A DNA stretch of 64,000 nucleotides from Cycas panzhihuaensis (lineage: Eukaryota; Cycadophyta). The DNA lies in NCBI GenBank assembly GCA_023213395.1, contig CM041465.1, positions 55,497,741 through 55,561,740 on the forward strand, written 5' to 3'. The notes beneath the pieces are model-generated. The model was not told the origin of the DNA. It saw only the letters and a list, made by a program, of their open reading frames with translations, and searched no databases. Of the stretch, positions 10,533 through 21,647 are shown one piece after another. Every line of letters starts with the position of its first letter. Within the stretch, counting starts at the first letter, position 1. A program made the position numbers and the translations under genes.

Positions 10533-10916
10533 ATGTCTATCCTCGTTTTCACCGATGGTGGAAGTCGCGGCAACCCCAGGCCTTCTGCCACTGCGTGGAT
10601 CCTTCGCAGCCCCTCCAGACATGACTTCTTATGTTCCGGGGTCTTTCTTCCTGAGGCTACCAATAACGAAGCCGAGTACATGGCCGTTATTGAGGCCCTT
10701 ACTGATGCTCTCCGTTTCCATCGCGGTTCCATTGTGTTGCTTTGCGATTCTCAGGTCGTGGTGTCCCATCTCACCCAGGTTTACCAGGTGCGATGCCCTC
10801 ACCTGAGAACCCTCGCGTCTGCCGCCAGGTCTCTTCTGGCTTGTTTCTCTTCAATAGATATTCGGATATCCAGGCACCTCAGCGCCGGCCGGCGACCTCG
10901 TCTGGCTCATCCTTGA
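10533..10916 (+). pseudogene. Second, archaeal-type RNase H of E1 (C-terminus lost)
   Basis: It should degrade the RNA strand during reverse transcription. The N-terminus is MSILVFTDGGSRGNP. Catalytic residues are D8 (FTDGG), E48 (NNEAEY) and D72 (LLCDSQ). The fourth, which in E5 lies in NAKADSLV, is lost here because the sequence at about 10880-10905 is altered and the frame ends SAGRRPRLAHP. The position downstream of integrase is the Tat arrangement. In E4 and E5 the antisense gene lies between integrase and this domain. Confidence 0.85.
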
Positions 10917-11295
10917 GCGTCGCCTCCCTCTTTTAGATGGCCAGCCCACGAGACTTGCACAGCGGCTGTGCTTAAGTCTCTGGTCGCTGTTAGTTGGATT
11001 GATTGCTTTATTTGCTAGATGCTCTTCTACTTCGCGTTGCACTTCGGCAACGGGGGGCATCCCCTTTCTTCTTGCTTCTTTTAGTTTCTGGTCGATGTTT
11101 AGATGATACGTAAGCAGCCCTTACGTTGTCCTCGTCTCCGTCTCCCTTGTCCATGCGTTCTGCCACGACACTCGCCTACGCCCTTGGTCCACCTACTGCT
11201 TTTTAATGCTTTTATTTATATATATGCATGTGCTACTCATATCTTTGGTTGTCAGCATTCGCCATCACATTATGCTTCCGAGAAGTGAGGCTCTG
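10917..11295 (+). other. Noncoding 3' region of E1 before the 3' LTR
   Basis: It is homologous to 49504-49854 of E4 (shared TTGTCCATGCATTCTGCCA-like and TATATATATGCATGTGCTAC blocks). It contains no frame with recognisable motifs. Confidence 0.6.
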
Positions 11296-11308
11296 CTGCC
11301 GAGGCGAT
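11296..11308 (+). other. Decayed polypurine tract of E1
   Basis: The sequence just before the 3' LTR is TGCCGAGGCGA. In E4 the same place reads AAGGGGGCAG and in E5 CTAAGGGGGCAG. The purine run has therefore been damaged since insertion. Confidence 0.55.
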
Positions 11309-13898
11309 GTTCCAGCTCACGGGAATGGACTCGAGACGCATCGACGTAGTTTATTCAGGTATATTTTCGCACTTTCTTACCCATGTTAATTAAGGTAATT
11401 TAGAGTAGGTTGCTTGACATCTACCTGCCTGCACACGTTGATTGCTTGCTTGCTCATAATGCATGTGCCTAACGGTACGCCTTGACTATGGCGACTCACG
11501 GTGGCATTCCTCGTGAATCGACACCCGTATGGTGTCTGACCACTCATGATGTCTCCAAAGCTTCCCGGGATCGTTTACGCGGTTTGCTTGTTCATCTTTG
11601 CGACATGTCGTTTGCGTTGCCATCCTTTCTAAGTCAAACTCGATCCTTAGTTAGGACTTTTTGGGTTGTTCTGGGTGCTTGCCCACTGCCTGGGCATTCC
11701 CCCAACTGCCTTGATTCATGTTTAGCCCCTGGTTTTGCTTCAAAACTTGATTTTCTTTTGTTTTCTTTTTTTTTAGTTTCGGTCGTCTGGTGGTAAACTA
11801 AGCGGTCGTGAGTTTGCGATGGTCTTCCGAGAATTCTTGGTAAATCTGTTGTTCGAAATTTAAAAAAAGAGAACCACACGACAGTTTCCACTTTTTTCGC
11901 GAAACTACCGCGTGGCTTCACTCGATTAGAGGCACCCTGACATCCCCAACGTTCACCTGCTGTGAACAGGGGATAAAGGGAATTTTCCTCCTCTTTTTCA
12001 GGACTTTTTGCCCATTTTCAAAAACTTTCAAGAGGATTTTCCAAGAGACTGCACACAGGAAAAGACAGAAAACACATCAAGTTCATGCACAGCAACTGAG
12101 GAGGGTGAACCAAGTTGCCACCAGTGGATTTTGCAGGGCCATTGCTGCCCCTTACTACTCTCCATAGCCAGCTTTATTCCCCTTGCAGCTGCTCAAGAGA
12201 TTCAAGGGACTTCTTCAACCAAGAAGCTGCCCCAAAGACTTACTTCACAGCTCCAACTTCACAAGGAGCCTCTTCCATCCACACTTCAGCAGGACATACT
12301 CACAATCAGCCTCTATTTGACCTTCACTGCTGCTGTTCCTAGTGGCAGGAAGCATGCTTCACCTTTCTACACAAGGTACCCTTTAGTTTTGCTTGCAATT
12401 TCTTGTATTTTACTTGCATTTTTCCTTCTTTTCACTTGTACCTCCTTCTCTTTTTTTTACTTACAAACCTTTGGGCATACTTGCAATCTTTTTTCCATTT
12501 TTATTAGCAAGCATTCCATCTCTTCTTTCTCCCTGCATTACCTCTTTTACCCCATAATGTAAAGTGACTATCATTGGCCATACCGCCCAGTAGTGCTATC
12601 TTGACCCAAATCCACCTTTCCGGTGTTTTCTTTGGAGTCCCTCATTTTCTCAAACCTTCTTTACTCCTTCCTCAATCGGCGGAGTAAGGGAGCATACACG
12701 AGGATTCGAGGAGATAGGTGGGGTTGAGTCCCCATTCTTGAGTCCTTCTCCCCAAGGGTTTCGTCCCTTGTCCTCTTCCCCTTCTGTACCTGTTGTCTCA
12801 AGGAACGGGTCGAAGGAGTTTAGGGGATTGTGTCAGGGCATCCAGACCGGTTTGAGATTATCCGCATCCACCTTGTTACCACTCAGCATTCCTTTCCTGA
12901 GTCCTTTGGAGACCTCCTGTGGGTGAGTTAGCCATCCTGAGGCTATACTCAGTTCCACTTTGTGTGTGTGTGTAACATTTGGTAGCGTACGAGTATCTCA
13001 TGCATTCTTACTTCGTTTTTGCTATATTCTAACACATAGCTTAGTTTATTTAGTTGAGTTGATTTCAGTTTGCAATACATATATATATATCTCCTTGTAT
13101 ATGTTGTAGCCTCTCTCCCGAGAGGAAGGTGCTTTTCGTACTTTCTTGCAGGATCACGTTGGTGGAGGTGGTGTGTGGAGCGAACCCATTGCCGGTTAGC
13201 CCTCATACGGTATTTTCTCTCCCTTAGTTTTGAGGTTCCTTTTTGTCCTTTCATTTCATTTGGTTTCGCATACTCACGAGGAGGTAAGTGAACCCCCTTA
13301 CCATCGTAAACCGGCGTCGCATGCGTGGAGAAAGGAGGAAGAGAGAGCGAAACCTAGCGAGATTTGCCATGCTTCTACCTCAAACGCCGGATCCAGGTAT
13401 TCCTCTTGTTTCCTTTGTGTTTCCCCTTATATTAGTCTTATCTTTTACATATGCTTCATAGATAAGAAAAGGATAAAGAACATAAAGGAAAAGGAAAGTA
13501 CTTGTTTCTTGCACTCACTTTTCTGCACTAGTTTCTTGCTTTACGTAGTATAGTGTAGACACCCCCTTTTTGTGTCAAACCTGAGCTATCCCTTTTGCCG
13601 TTTGCTTGTGCGTTGGATCAGTTGTCCCCCCTTGCCTTTGTTGCCTTTTCATTGCCTTGAGAAGTCGCAACGTGCAAGGCACCTCCTCTCCTTCCCGACC
13701 ATCCGAAGGGTAGGAAGGCCTCACTTTTGCATGGCTACCTAGAAGCAACCAGGCACCTTGCAGTCCCAAACCCACGCTCCGGGGCACGGACGTCCTGCAA
13801 GGTAAGGTCCTCGCTGTCTAGCCTAGTTAGCAGAGTGTTTTTTTTTTTTTATATCCTTTTGCTAGACGTAGGATCACCGCCCCGTAGAGAGTGTTTTA
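11309..13898 (+). repeat. 3' LTR of E1
   Basis: It starts TGTTCCAGCTCACGGGAATG and ends GTGTTTTA, where the 5' LTR has GCGTTTCA. It keeps the 70 bp missing from the 5' copy. The dyad counterpart is at about 11781-11830. The right edge is fixed by the GCAGG duplication and by the immediate resumption of minus-strand gag. Confidence 0.92.
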
Positions 13899-13903
13899 GC
13901 AGG
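13899..13903. repeat. Right target-site duplication of E1 (GCAGG)
   Basis: Partner of 239-243, with one mismatch. E2 gag resumes directly after it. Confidence 0.8.
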
Positions 13904-14417
13904 CATAAGCATCAATCATTGTAGAAGGCGCAGGGATGGATGAGGAAGATGCTACATTGCGCAACACTTCTTCAAACCATCTAGGGTGCGGTTGGCGACG
14001 AGTTGTTCAGAAGTACTCACTAATCGCCTCGACTACGTCAGCGGGAGGGGTATCCTCATAGCCATACGAAGTCGACGGGATCTCGAAAGTAGGGGATCCC
14101 TCAGGACGCTCCTCGTAAGGCTCACCAATGGGGTGGTGAGTCTCGTGAGGGGCTGAATCTTCCACTGCATGAGCGGAAGGATGAAAGTCAGCAGGATGGA
14201 ATTGGTTATCCGGATAGTAGTTGGAATCATCGCCCCTATGGGTGGATTCCAGAATAGATGAAGGGAACTCTTGAGTTCCCGAAGTCATGGTATGGTAAGC
14301 CAAATCGGACGGGTAACCTTCCATTGTCGAATCGGGGTTCGACGACGGAAGGGAACGAGGTGATTGGTCTTCTAACAACGGCCGCAGACCTCGCAAGCAA
14401 CGCGAGAAACATCGCAT
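13904..14417 (-). pseudogene. N-terminal gag of E2
   Basis: The start is at 14417 with MRCFSRCLRGLRPLLEDQ, the family gag N-terminus. The frame is open to a TGA at 14007-14009, directly after EAISEYF. In E4' (53000) the same codon is CGA, so the stop is a single transition. Coding similarity continues past it to 13904, where E1 cuts in. Confidence 0.85.
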
Positions 14418-14578
14418 GCAACGCCTTTGCGAGCGTTATTAGAAGAAACAAAAAAAGAAAGAAGGAAAGTGAAGCGTGCACGTTGGGGGTTGCCCAACTG
14501 AGAACACGAAATATAAAACTACCTAGAGGCAAGAACACCGACGAGAAGGGGAAACGAATTTATCTCCCTTACTGGCAG

Positions 14579-14596
14579 TCCCCAGTATGGTCGCTA
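14579..14596 (-). other. Primer-binding site of E2
   Basis: On the minus strand it reads TAGCGACCATACTGGGGA, one base inside the LTR end at 14598. It differs from E1 at one base (TAG for TGG). Confidence 0.8.
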
Positions 14597-14597
14597 G

Positions 14598-17155
14598 TGA
14601 AACGCTCGCTATGGGGCGGTGATCCTACGTCTAGCAAAAAGATATAAGAATGTACTATGCTAACTAAGCTAGGCAGTGAGGATCTCACCTCACAGAACAT
14701 CCGTGCGCTGGAGCGCAGGTTCGGGACTGCAAGGTGCCTGGTTGCTTCCAGGTAGCCGTGCAAAAACAAGGCCTTCCTACCCTTCGGATGGCCGGGAAGG
14801 AGAGGAAATACCTTGCACGTTACGTCTTCTCAAGGCAATGAGAAGGAAATGAAGGGAAGGACGACTACTAACGTACAAGCAGACGCGGTAAAAAGGTGCG
14901 ACGGAAGGGCGGCTTGGGTACGATACAAATGGGCTATCTATGCTATGCTATATAAAGCAGGAAATAATGCAAAAAGATGAATGTTTTCCCCTTTCATCCT
15001 TTATGTTCTTTTATCATTTCCTATCTATTCAGACAAATGCATGAAAAGGAAAAAGTGCAAAAGGAAACGCGCAGGAAGCGAAGGGAATGCCTGGATCCAG
15101 CGTTTGAATGGAGGTGCGGCTTGTCTCTTTAAGTCCCGCTCCTTCTTTCTTCATTCTCCGTGCGTGCAACGTCGATCGTGATGATTCTTGGGATGCGATG
15201 GAAGAGGGTTCACTTACCTCCCTTAAGCATGCAAAAGCAAATCAAGCGGAAAAGGCGGAAGCTTGAAACCAAAGAAAGAGAAATGCAAGTGCGGGGAGCT
15301 AACCCAAGCACGGGCTCGTCCCACGTATCACTCATGACGCGATCCTGCAAACAAGTAAGAAAGACACCTTCCTCTCAGAAGAGAGGCCACAAGATCTACC
15401 AAGAAATATATGTATATATATAAACTGAAATCAACCGCAATTAAGATCTAAATTATGCATCAGAATGTAACAAAACGAAATAACAGCATACAAGAAACAC
15501 TCACGCCACCATGTACCATAGAAACATATGAAATGGAACTGAGTATAGCCTCGGGATGGCTAACTCACCCACGGGAGGTCTCCATGGAGTTCTGGAAGGA
15601 AACACTAGTTGGCAATGAGATGAGAGACGGGTTATCTTAGGCCGGTCGGAATGCCCTGACTAAATCCCCTAAACTTCCTTAGCCCGTTCCTTAGGAAAGC
15701 GTGGGTGGCAAAGGGAAGAGGACAAGGGACGGAACCCTTGGGGAGAAGGACAGCAATGGGGCACGGAACCTCGCCTACCTCCCTCGAATCCTCGTGTGTA
15801 CACCTTTACACCGGCTAACTAAGGAAAGAGTGAAAGAGAGCTTAAAGAAAATGGAGGGGCTCCAAAGAAGCACCGGGAAAGTATCTCTAGTCTAGAACAA
15901 CACTATGGGAGATTTGGGGCAAACTAGGATTACATTCATTTAGAAGCAAAAGAAATAAAAAACAGAAAAAAGAAAGAAATGAACTATTTGCAAATAAAGA
16001 CAAGAAGTTGCAAGTAAACCAAGAAGTTACAAGTAAAAACCAAGAAGTTGCAAGTAAAAACCAAGAAGTACCTTGTATAGGGAGATTAAGCATGCACTTT
16101 ACCACTTGGAACAACAGCAATAGATAACAAACAGAGGCTGGTTATGAGTAGTTCTTGCAAGGGTATGAATGAAGGAAGCTCCTTGCAAGTTTGGAGCTTT
16201 GGAGTTGACCCTTGAAACAGCTTTTTGGGTGAAGAAGACTCTTGTATCCTTGAGCACCTACAAGAAGAATGGAGCTGGCTGTGGAGAGCAGTAGGGGGCA
16301 GTAATGGCCCTGCAAAATCCAGCTGATGGCAGCCCACTTCACCTTCTCCAGTTGCTGTGTATGAAGTTTTCTGTTTCTGTGTGTTTTCCTTGTGCAGAGG
16401 TTAGAAATTCTTCTTAGAAGTTTGAAAAAATGGGCAAAAGATCTCAAAAATGAGGGGCAAGATCCCCTTTATCCCCTGTTCACAGCAGGTGAACATTGGG
16501 GATGTCAGGGCACCTCGAATCAATCCAAGCCATGCAGTAATTTCATGAAAAAAGTGGAAACTGTCGCGTGGTTCTCTTTTTTAAATTTCAAACAGTCATA
16601 CCACGGTAAACTCTGCGGTACCGCTGGAAACTCTGCAGTACCGCTAAGTTTACAGCGGTATCAACCTAGAATTAAAAAAAAGAGAAAAATGAGCAGAAAT
16701 ATCAGGTTTTGAGGCAAAAACAAAGGCTAAACAAGAGTTAGAGCAACTAAGGAAATGCCCAGGCAGTGGGCAAGTACCCAAAACAATGTAAAGAGTCCTA
16801 ACTAAGGATTAAATCGGACATCGGAAGGACTGCAACATAAGCAACATGTAAATGTGAGAGCAAATATGGTCGATGAAACATCCCGGGGGACCGTGGAGGC
16901 AACGTGGGTGGCTGTGTGCCATACGGGGTGTAGCATTCACTGAGGAATGCCCCTGCTGTGAGTCGTCATAGGTTGATAGTGTGCCGTAGGCACATGCATT
17001 ATGAGCAAGTAGAAAAGCAATGCATGCAGGCAGGCATATGTCAAGCAACTTACTCTAAATAATCTCAATCAAGCATGTGCAAGAAAAGAAAGAAAATATA
17101 CCTGAACAAACCTACGTCGATGCATCTCGGGTCCATTCCCAGTAGCTGGGAAACA
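14598..17155 (-). repeat. 5' LTR of E2
   Basis: 2558 bp. On the minus strand it starts TGTTTCCCAGCTACTGGG (17155 leftwards) and ends with CA before the PBS. It includes the U3 dyad at 16598-16661 and the conserved GGTGAGTTAGCCATCCCGAG block near 15550. Confidence 0.9.
16598..16661 (-). repeat. U3 dyad (GGTAC-centred inverted repeats) of the E2 LTR
   Basis: A 64-bp stretch with outer arms ATACCAC...GCGGTAT and internal CTGCGGTACCGC and CAGTACCGC units. It can fold into alternative stems. It lies 494 bp from the LTR start. Confidence 0.75.
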
Positions 17156-17468
17156 GACGCTCCTTATAAGATTCACCAATCAGATGATGAATCTCATGAA
17201 GAGGCAAGCCTTCTACTGCATGAGCAGAAGGATGAAGGTTAGATGGGTGAGGTTGGTCACTCAGATAATAGATGGGATCGTCACCCTCATGGGTGGATCC
17301 TGGTACAGACGCAGGAAACTCTTGAGTTCCTGAGACCAAGGTATGGTAAGCCCAATTAGAATGGTAGCCTTCCATTGTCGAATCAAAATTTCATGACAGA
17401 AGGGAACAATATAATGGGTCTTCTAACAACGGCGGCAGACCTCACAAGCGATGTGAGAAACGCCGCAT
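17156..17468 (-). pseudogene. N-terminal gag of E3
   Basis: The start is at 17468 (MRRFSHRL), followed by a TGA where other copies have CGA. The frame then runs through MEGYHSNWAYHTLVSGTQEF to the E2 junction at 17156. Roughly 100 codons of gag remain. Confidence 0.8.
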
Positions 17469-17618
17469 GTAATGCCTTTACAAACATTGTTAGGAGAAAG
17501 AAAAGGGTATGAAATAAGCACGTTGGGGGCTGCCCAATTGAAAAGCAAGACAAGAGGACTGCCTAAAAGCAAGAACACCAACAGGAAAGGGAAGCGAAAC
17601 TAGTTCCCTTACTGGCAA

Positions 17619-17636
17619 TCCCCAGTATGGTCGCCA
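17619..17636 (-). other. Primer-binding site of E3
   Basis: On the minus strand it reads TGGCGACCATACTGGGGA, identical to E1, one base from the LTR end at 17638. Confidence 0.8.
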
Positions 17637-17637
17637 G

Positions 17638-19013
17638 TGAAACACTGCCCATGGGGTGGTTCCTACATTTAGTGAGAAATAGTTACGTAAGACTGAGTTA
17701 GGTTAAATGGCAAGGATTCACCTCACAAGGTGTCCGTACACTGGAGCGTAGATTCAGGACTTGCAAAGGTGCTTGGTTGCTTCTAGGTAGCCACAAAAGG
17801 CGAGGCTGTCCTACCCCTCGGATGGCCAAGAAGAGGAAGAAGGAGCCTAGCAAGTTGCGTCTTCTCAAGGAGGTGAGAAGGCAACATGTGAGTGAGATAT
17901 GTGTGTAACATAGTGTCTATGTGTAGGCTGGTCAAGAGTATGAGAGGCGAGTAGCTCTAGCTCGAAAGGGACTATCTAGGTGTAATAGAACAACTACTAA
18001 ATAAAAGACACATAAAATGCAAATGTGTGTTCTTTTCTTCTTTTCCGTTTCCTATGTGTTTCTTAACATGCACACACAAACATAAGGAACAATGCTATAA
18101 GAAAAGGACAAAAATAGAAGAGGAATACCTGGACCAGTGTCTGAACGGAGCGCTACGTATCTCTTTACTTCCTGCACCTTCCCGCTCCGCTTGTTGCATA
18201 GGTAGGATCGATTGGCGATGGTTACCGTGAACAGCCGAGGAGGGGCTATCTTACCTCCCTAATATATGCAAAAAGTAAAGTGAAGCAGAAAATGAAAGAA
18301 AATGACAAAAAAGCAACAAATACGAAACTAACCTGTAAATAGGCTTATCTCATGTGCAACTCCATAAGTTCAAGATCCTGTCAGTCAAGCAAACAGGTTT
18401 CTCTCTCTCGGAAGAGGGGCCACAACATAGATCTAGTATATATACCTAAACTTAGAAGAGACGGAATCAAACTAAATCAAGCATATACATATTATTCAAT
18501 GAAAACAACTCCGACAAGATTCCCTCAACCGACACCCAAAACAAGAGAGTAGCCTCGGAATGGCTAACTCACCCATGGAAGGTCCCCACTTGGCCTCGGA
18601 AAAGGAAAATGAACTTGCAACAATGACATAGGGCAGTAAACAACAGAAAGGAAAAAGTAATAGGAAGGTATGCAAGCACACCCAAAGGACGAGGTGCTAC
18701 GAGCAACAGATCGTTCAAGTGGGATGGGTTGCAAGTTGTGAACTGGCAAGAAGTGGTTTTGGGGCTTATGCGGTGCCCAAAACCAACAAATGAAAATCTA
18801 AAACTAGCATGGCAATTGGCTGCCAACGCTGGTTTAGATTTGAAAGTAGGCTTCCAAATTCCCTAATCTAACTTCAAAGGAGGCAAAAAAGGTAAGGGGA
18901 AAGAAAATAAGGGACTGGACCCTTGGGGAGAAGGACAGCAAGGGGGACTGACCCTGCCTTCCTCCCTCTAATTTTCTCTATGTTACCCCCTACAACAGCC
19001 ACCTAATAGTAGG
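17638..19013 (-). repeat. Partial 5' LTR of E3
   Basis: 1376 bp, the 3' portion of the LTR. It aligns with E2 and E4 LTRs, for example the GGTGAGTTAGCCATTCCGAG block near 18560. It stops at AATAGTAGG, where the plus-strand LTR of E4 begins. The part that would carry the U3 dyad is missing. Confidence 0.85.
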
Positions 19014-21473
19014 TGTTTCTTAACTACTGGGAATAGACTCAAGACTCATTGACACAGGTATGTTTAGGTATACATTCTTACTTTTTCTTGCCCATGCTTG
19101 ATTAAGATTATTTAGCATAGGTTGCTTGACATACGCTTGCCTGCATACATTGCTTCTCTGCCTGATCATATTGCATGTGCTTATGACACACCATCAGCCT
19201 ATGACAACTCACAATGGGGGCATTCCTCAGCGAATGCTACACCCCGTATGGCGCACAGCCACCTACTTTGTCTCCACGGTCTCTCAAAATGTTTCAGTCA
19301 GTCATGTTTGCTCCCGTTACAACATGTTACTCACATTGTAGTCCCTCTTAAGCCTAATTTAATCCTTAGTTAGGACTCATTTCATTATTTTGGCTACTGG
19401 CCCATTACCTGGGCATTCCCCCAACTGCTCCAGCTTATTTTTGGTCTTAATTTTTACTTCAAAACCTTATGTTTCTGCTCCTTTTTCTCTTTTTTTTGTT
19501 TCTAGTCTGATACCACTGTAAACTTAGCGGTACTGCGGTAAGACCGCAGTACCGTAGAGTTTACCGTGGTACGACTGTTTGAAATTTTAAAAAAAGAGAA
19601 CCACATGACAGTTTCCATTTTTTTTGTAGAACTACCACGTGGCATCAATCAATTCACATTGCCCTGACATCCCTAACATTCACCTGCTGTGAATAGGGGA
19701 ATAAAGGGGATTTTGCTCTCCATTCTCAGGATCTTTTGGCCATTTTTCTGACTTTTCAACTAAAAACTCATAAAGAAAGACACAATCTACATACACAGAA
19801 ACCTGTCACAGAAGAGAATGACTGCTACTAGCTAGATTTGCAGGGCCATTGCTGCCCCCTACAGCTCTCAACAGCAAGCCTCATACCTCTTTGCAAGTGC
19901 TCAAGGTTCCAAAGAAAACTTCTACCTACCACTAGTTATTGTTGTTGTTTCCTAACAGTAAAGCTCATGCTTGATTCTCCTCCAATAAGGTATTCCTTAT
20001 TCCTACTTGTAATTTATTTTGTTCTTATTTCTTTTGTGTGTTGATGAATGAAGTCTTAGTTTGTCTAGTTTTCTTTATGTTGTTGTACTAGATTAGTGAT
20101 ATTCCCATTTTCTTTTGAGGCCTCACTGTTTTCTTTAAACCATCTCTTTCACCCCTTTATTGGTTGGCTGTTACAAAGGGGCAATATAAAGAGAATTTAA
20201 GGGAGGTAGGCGAGGTTTCATCCCCCATTGCTGTCCTTCTCCCTAAGGGTTCCGTCCCTTATCCTCTTTCCCTTTGCCATTAGCGCTTTCTTAGGAAATG
20301 GGTTAAGGGAGTTTAGAGAATCTAGTTGTGGTGTTCAAGATTAGCATAGGCAACTCGTTGCCACACCATTTCTAGAAGCTCCATCTGTTGGTATTGGGCC
20401 CTACCTAAGCCCCAAATCTTTCTATTATTCCCTGCTCTGTTACTACCCGTTGCTTTACAACCTTGTTGTCAACCTGTTTCTCCTTCCCAAGTTCTGTGGA
20501 GGTCCTTCATGGGTGAGTTAGCCATCTCGAGGCTATACTCTTTTCTCTTTTGGGTGTCTTTATGGTGTATGGTGGTGAGAGTCTTTATTGCATGTTGCTA
20601 TTTTACTTGGCTACATATTGATGCTTAGCATAGATTTAAGTTCCATTTGATTTTAGTATATATCTTTGGTATATTTCGTGGCCTCTCTTCTGAGAGGAAG
20701 GTATTTTTCTCACTTGTTTGCAGGGTCTCGCGTTAGTGGAGTGATACGTAGAACAAACCCATTGCAGGTTAGTTCCCCATGTGGTGCATTTCTTTTTATT
20801 TCACACTTTCGTTTCTTTTTCGTTTATTTGCTTTTGCATGCTTAAAGGGAGGTAAGTAAGCCCCTCTTCCATTGCTTCCGGCAACTACTGTTGATCGGCA
20901 TCGCATGCACGATGAATAGAGTAGAAAGGAGTGGGACTTAAAGGGACGAGTAACACTCTATTCAAGTGCTGGATCTAGGTATTCTCCTTGTTCCCTATAT
21001 ATCCCTTTTGCATTGTCGCCTTTTATACATCTACTTGTGTAGTTAGGAACTTGTAAAAGATTAAAAAGGGGAAAAAGAAAAGTGCACTTATTTTTACATT
21101 GTTTCTTGCTTTGGCTAGCGTAGCATAACGTAGTTAAATTGTTTACATTGCATTTGAGTTACCCTCATCGCACCCCCCTTTTTGCATTTGCCTGTACGCT
21201 AGTTAGCTACCCTTCTGTTCGTTGCCTTCTCATTACCTTGAGAAGACACAATGTGCAAGGCACTCTCTCCTCTTCCCAGCCTTCCGAGGGGTAAGAAGGC
21301 CTTGCTTTGCACTTCTACCTGGAAGCAACCAGGCACCTTGTAGTTTTGAATCTGCGCTCTAGCACCCTGATGCCCTGCGAGGTGAAGTCCTTCCTGCCTA
21401 GTTTAGTTAGCATTACATATTTTTATATTCTTTTTGCTAGACGTAGGGACACCACCCCGTAGCAAGCGTTTCA
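19014..21473 (+). repeat. 5' LTR of E4
   Basis: 2460 bp. It starts TGTTTCTTAACTACTGGG and ends GCGTTTCA. Compared with the right LTR it lacks about 100 bp near 19930 (after AACTTCTACC). It contains the clearest U3 dyad, 19511-19571. Confidence 0.9.
19511..19571 (+). repeat. U3 dyad of the E4 5' LTR, 61-bp near-palindrome
   Basis: Two ~30-bp arms: the left begins TACCACTGTAAACT and ends CGGTACTGCGGT, and the right is its complement. About 25 of 29 positions pair. It sits 497 bp from the LTR start. A run of A and GAGAACC follows, then, about 120 bp further, a TATA-like GGGAATAAAGGGG. Confidence 0.85.
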
Positions 21474-21474
21474 C

Positions 21475-21492
21475 TGGTGACCATACCAGGGA
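21475..21492 (+). other. Primer-binding site of E4
   Basis: TGGTGACCATACCAGGGA. It differs from the E1 PBS at three bases, all transitions. Confidence 0.75.
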
Positions 21493-21647
21493 ACTGCTAG
21501 TAAGGGAACTAGTTTCACTTCCTCTTTTCGTTGGTGTTCTTGCCTCTAGGTAGTCTCTGATTCTGTATTTCAGTTGGGTAACCCTTAACGTGCTTGCTTC
21601 ATTTCCCTCTTTTTGCTTCCTTCTAACAACATTCACGAAGGTGTTGC

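Larger units (their letters stand above)
244..13898 (+). mobile_element. E1: Tat-lineage Ty3/gypsy LTR retrotransposon, 13.7 kb, lacking the antisense gene
   Basis: The order is 5' LTR, PBS, gag, protease, conserved spacer, RT, degenerate RNase H, integrase, archaeal-type RNase H, remnant polypurine tract, 3' LTR. This order and the second RNase H place it in the Tat lineage. It is inserted in the gag of minus-strand E2 with a 5-bp duplication. The coding frames carry many transition-type stops and several indels, so it is not autonomous, although integrase is one open frame. The LTRs are nearly identical in places: about 7 differences in the 360 bp compared by eye (1021-1380 against 12151-12510). 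Unlike E4 and E5 it has no antisense PMD-like gene between integrase and the second RNase H. Confidence 0.93.
13899..17155 (-). mobile_element. E2: minus-strand Tat element, 5' LTR and gag start (continues at 1-243)
   Basis: Read leftwards from 17155 there is a full 5' LTR, PBS, leader and gag. E1 interrupts the gag, and the element leaves the window at position 1. It is inserted in the gag of E3: the base after the LTR start (17156) belongs to E3 gag, in the middle of its GESYKER segment. Its left target duplication is outside the window. Confidence 0.9.
17156..19013 (-). mobile_element. E3: minus-strand Tat element remnant
   Basis: Only the gag start, leader, PBS and the 3' half of the 5' LTR are present. 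The gag is cut by the E2 LTR on the left. The LTR is cut at 19013 by the start of the E4 LTR on the right. The missing half of the E3 LTR does not reappear after E4. Confidence 0.85.

Noticed and set aside
15775-16120. Short tandem AAGAAGTTGCAAGTAAA-like units in the E2 LTR (about 16000-16070)
   Set aside because: Three or four imperfect copies. The same T-rich CTTGCA-type text is spread over all LTRs of the group, so it was not listed as a separate array.
19009-19013. GTAGG as target-site duplication of E4
   Set aside because: The right LTR is followed by a PBS and gag, so no partner copy can be found.
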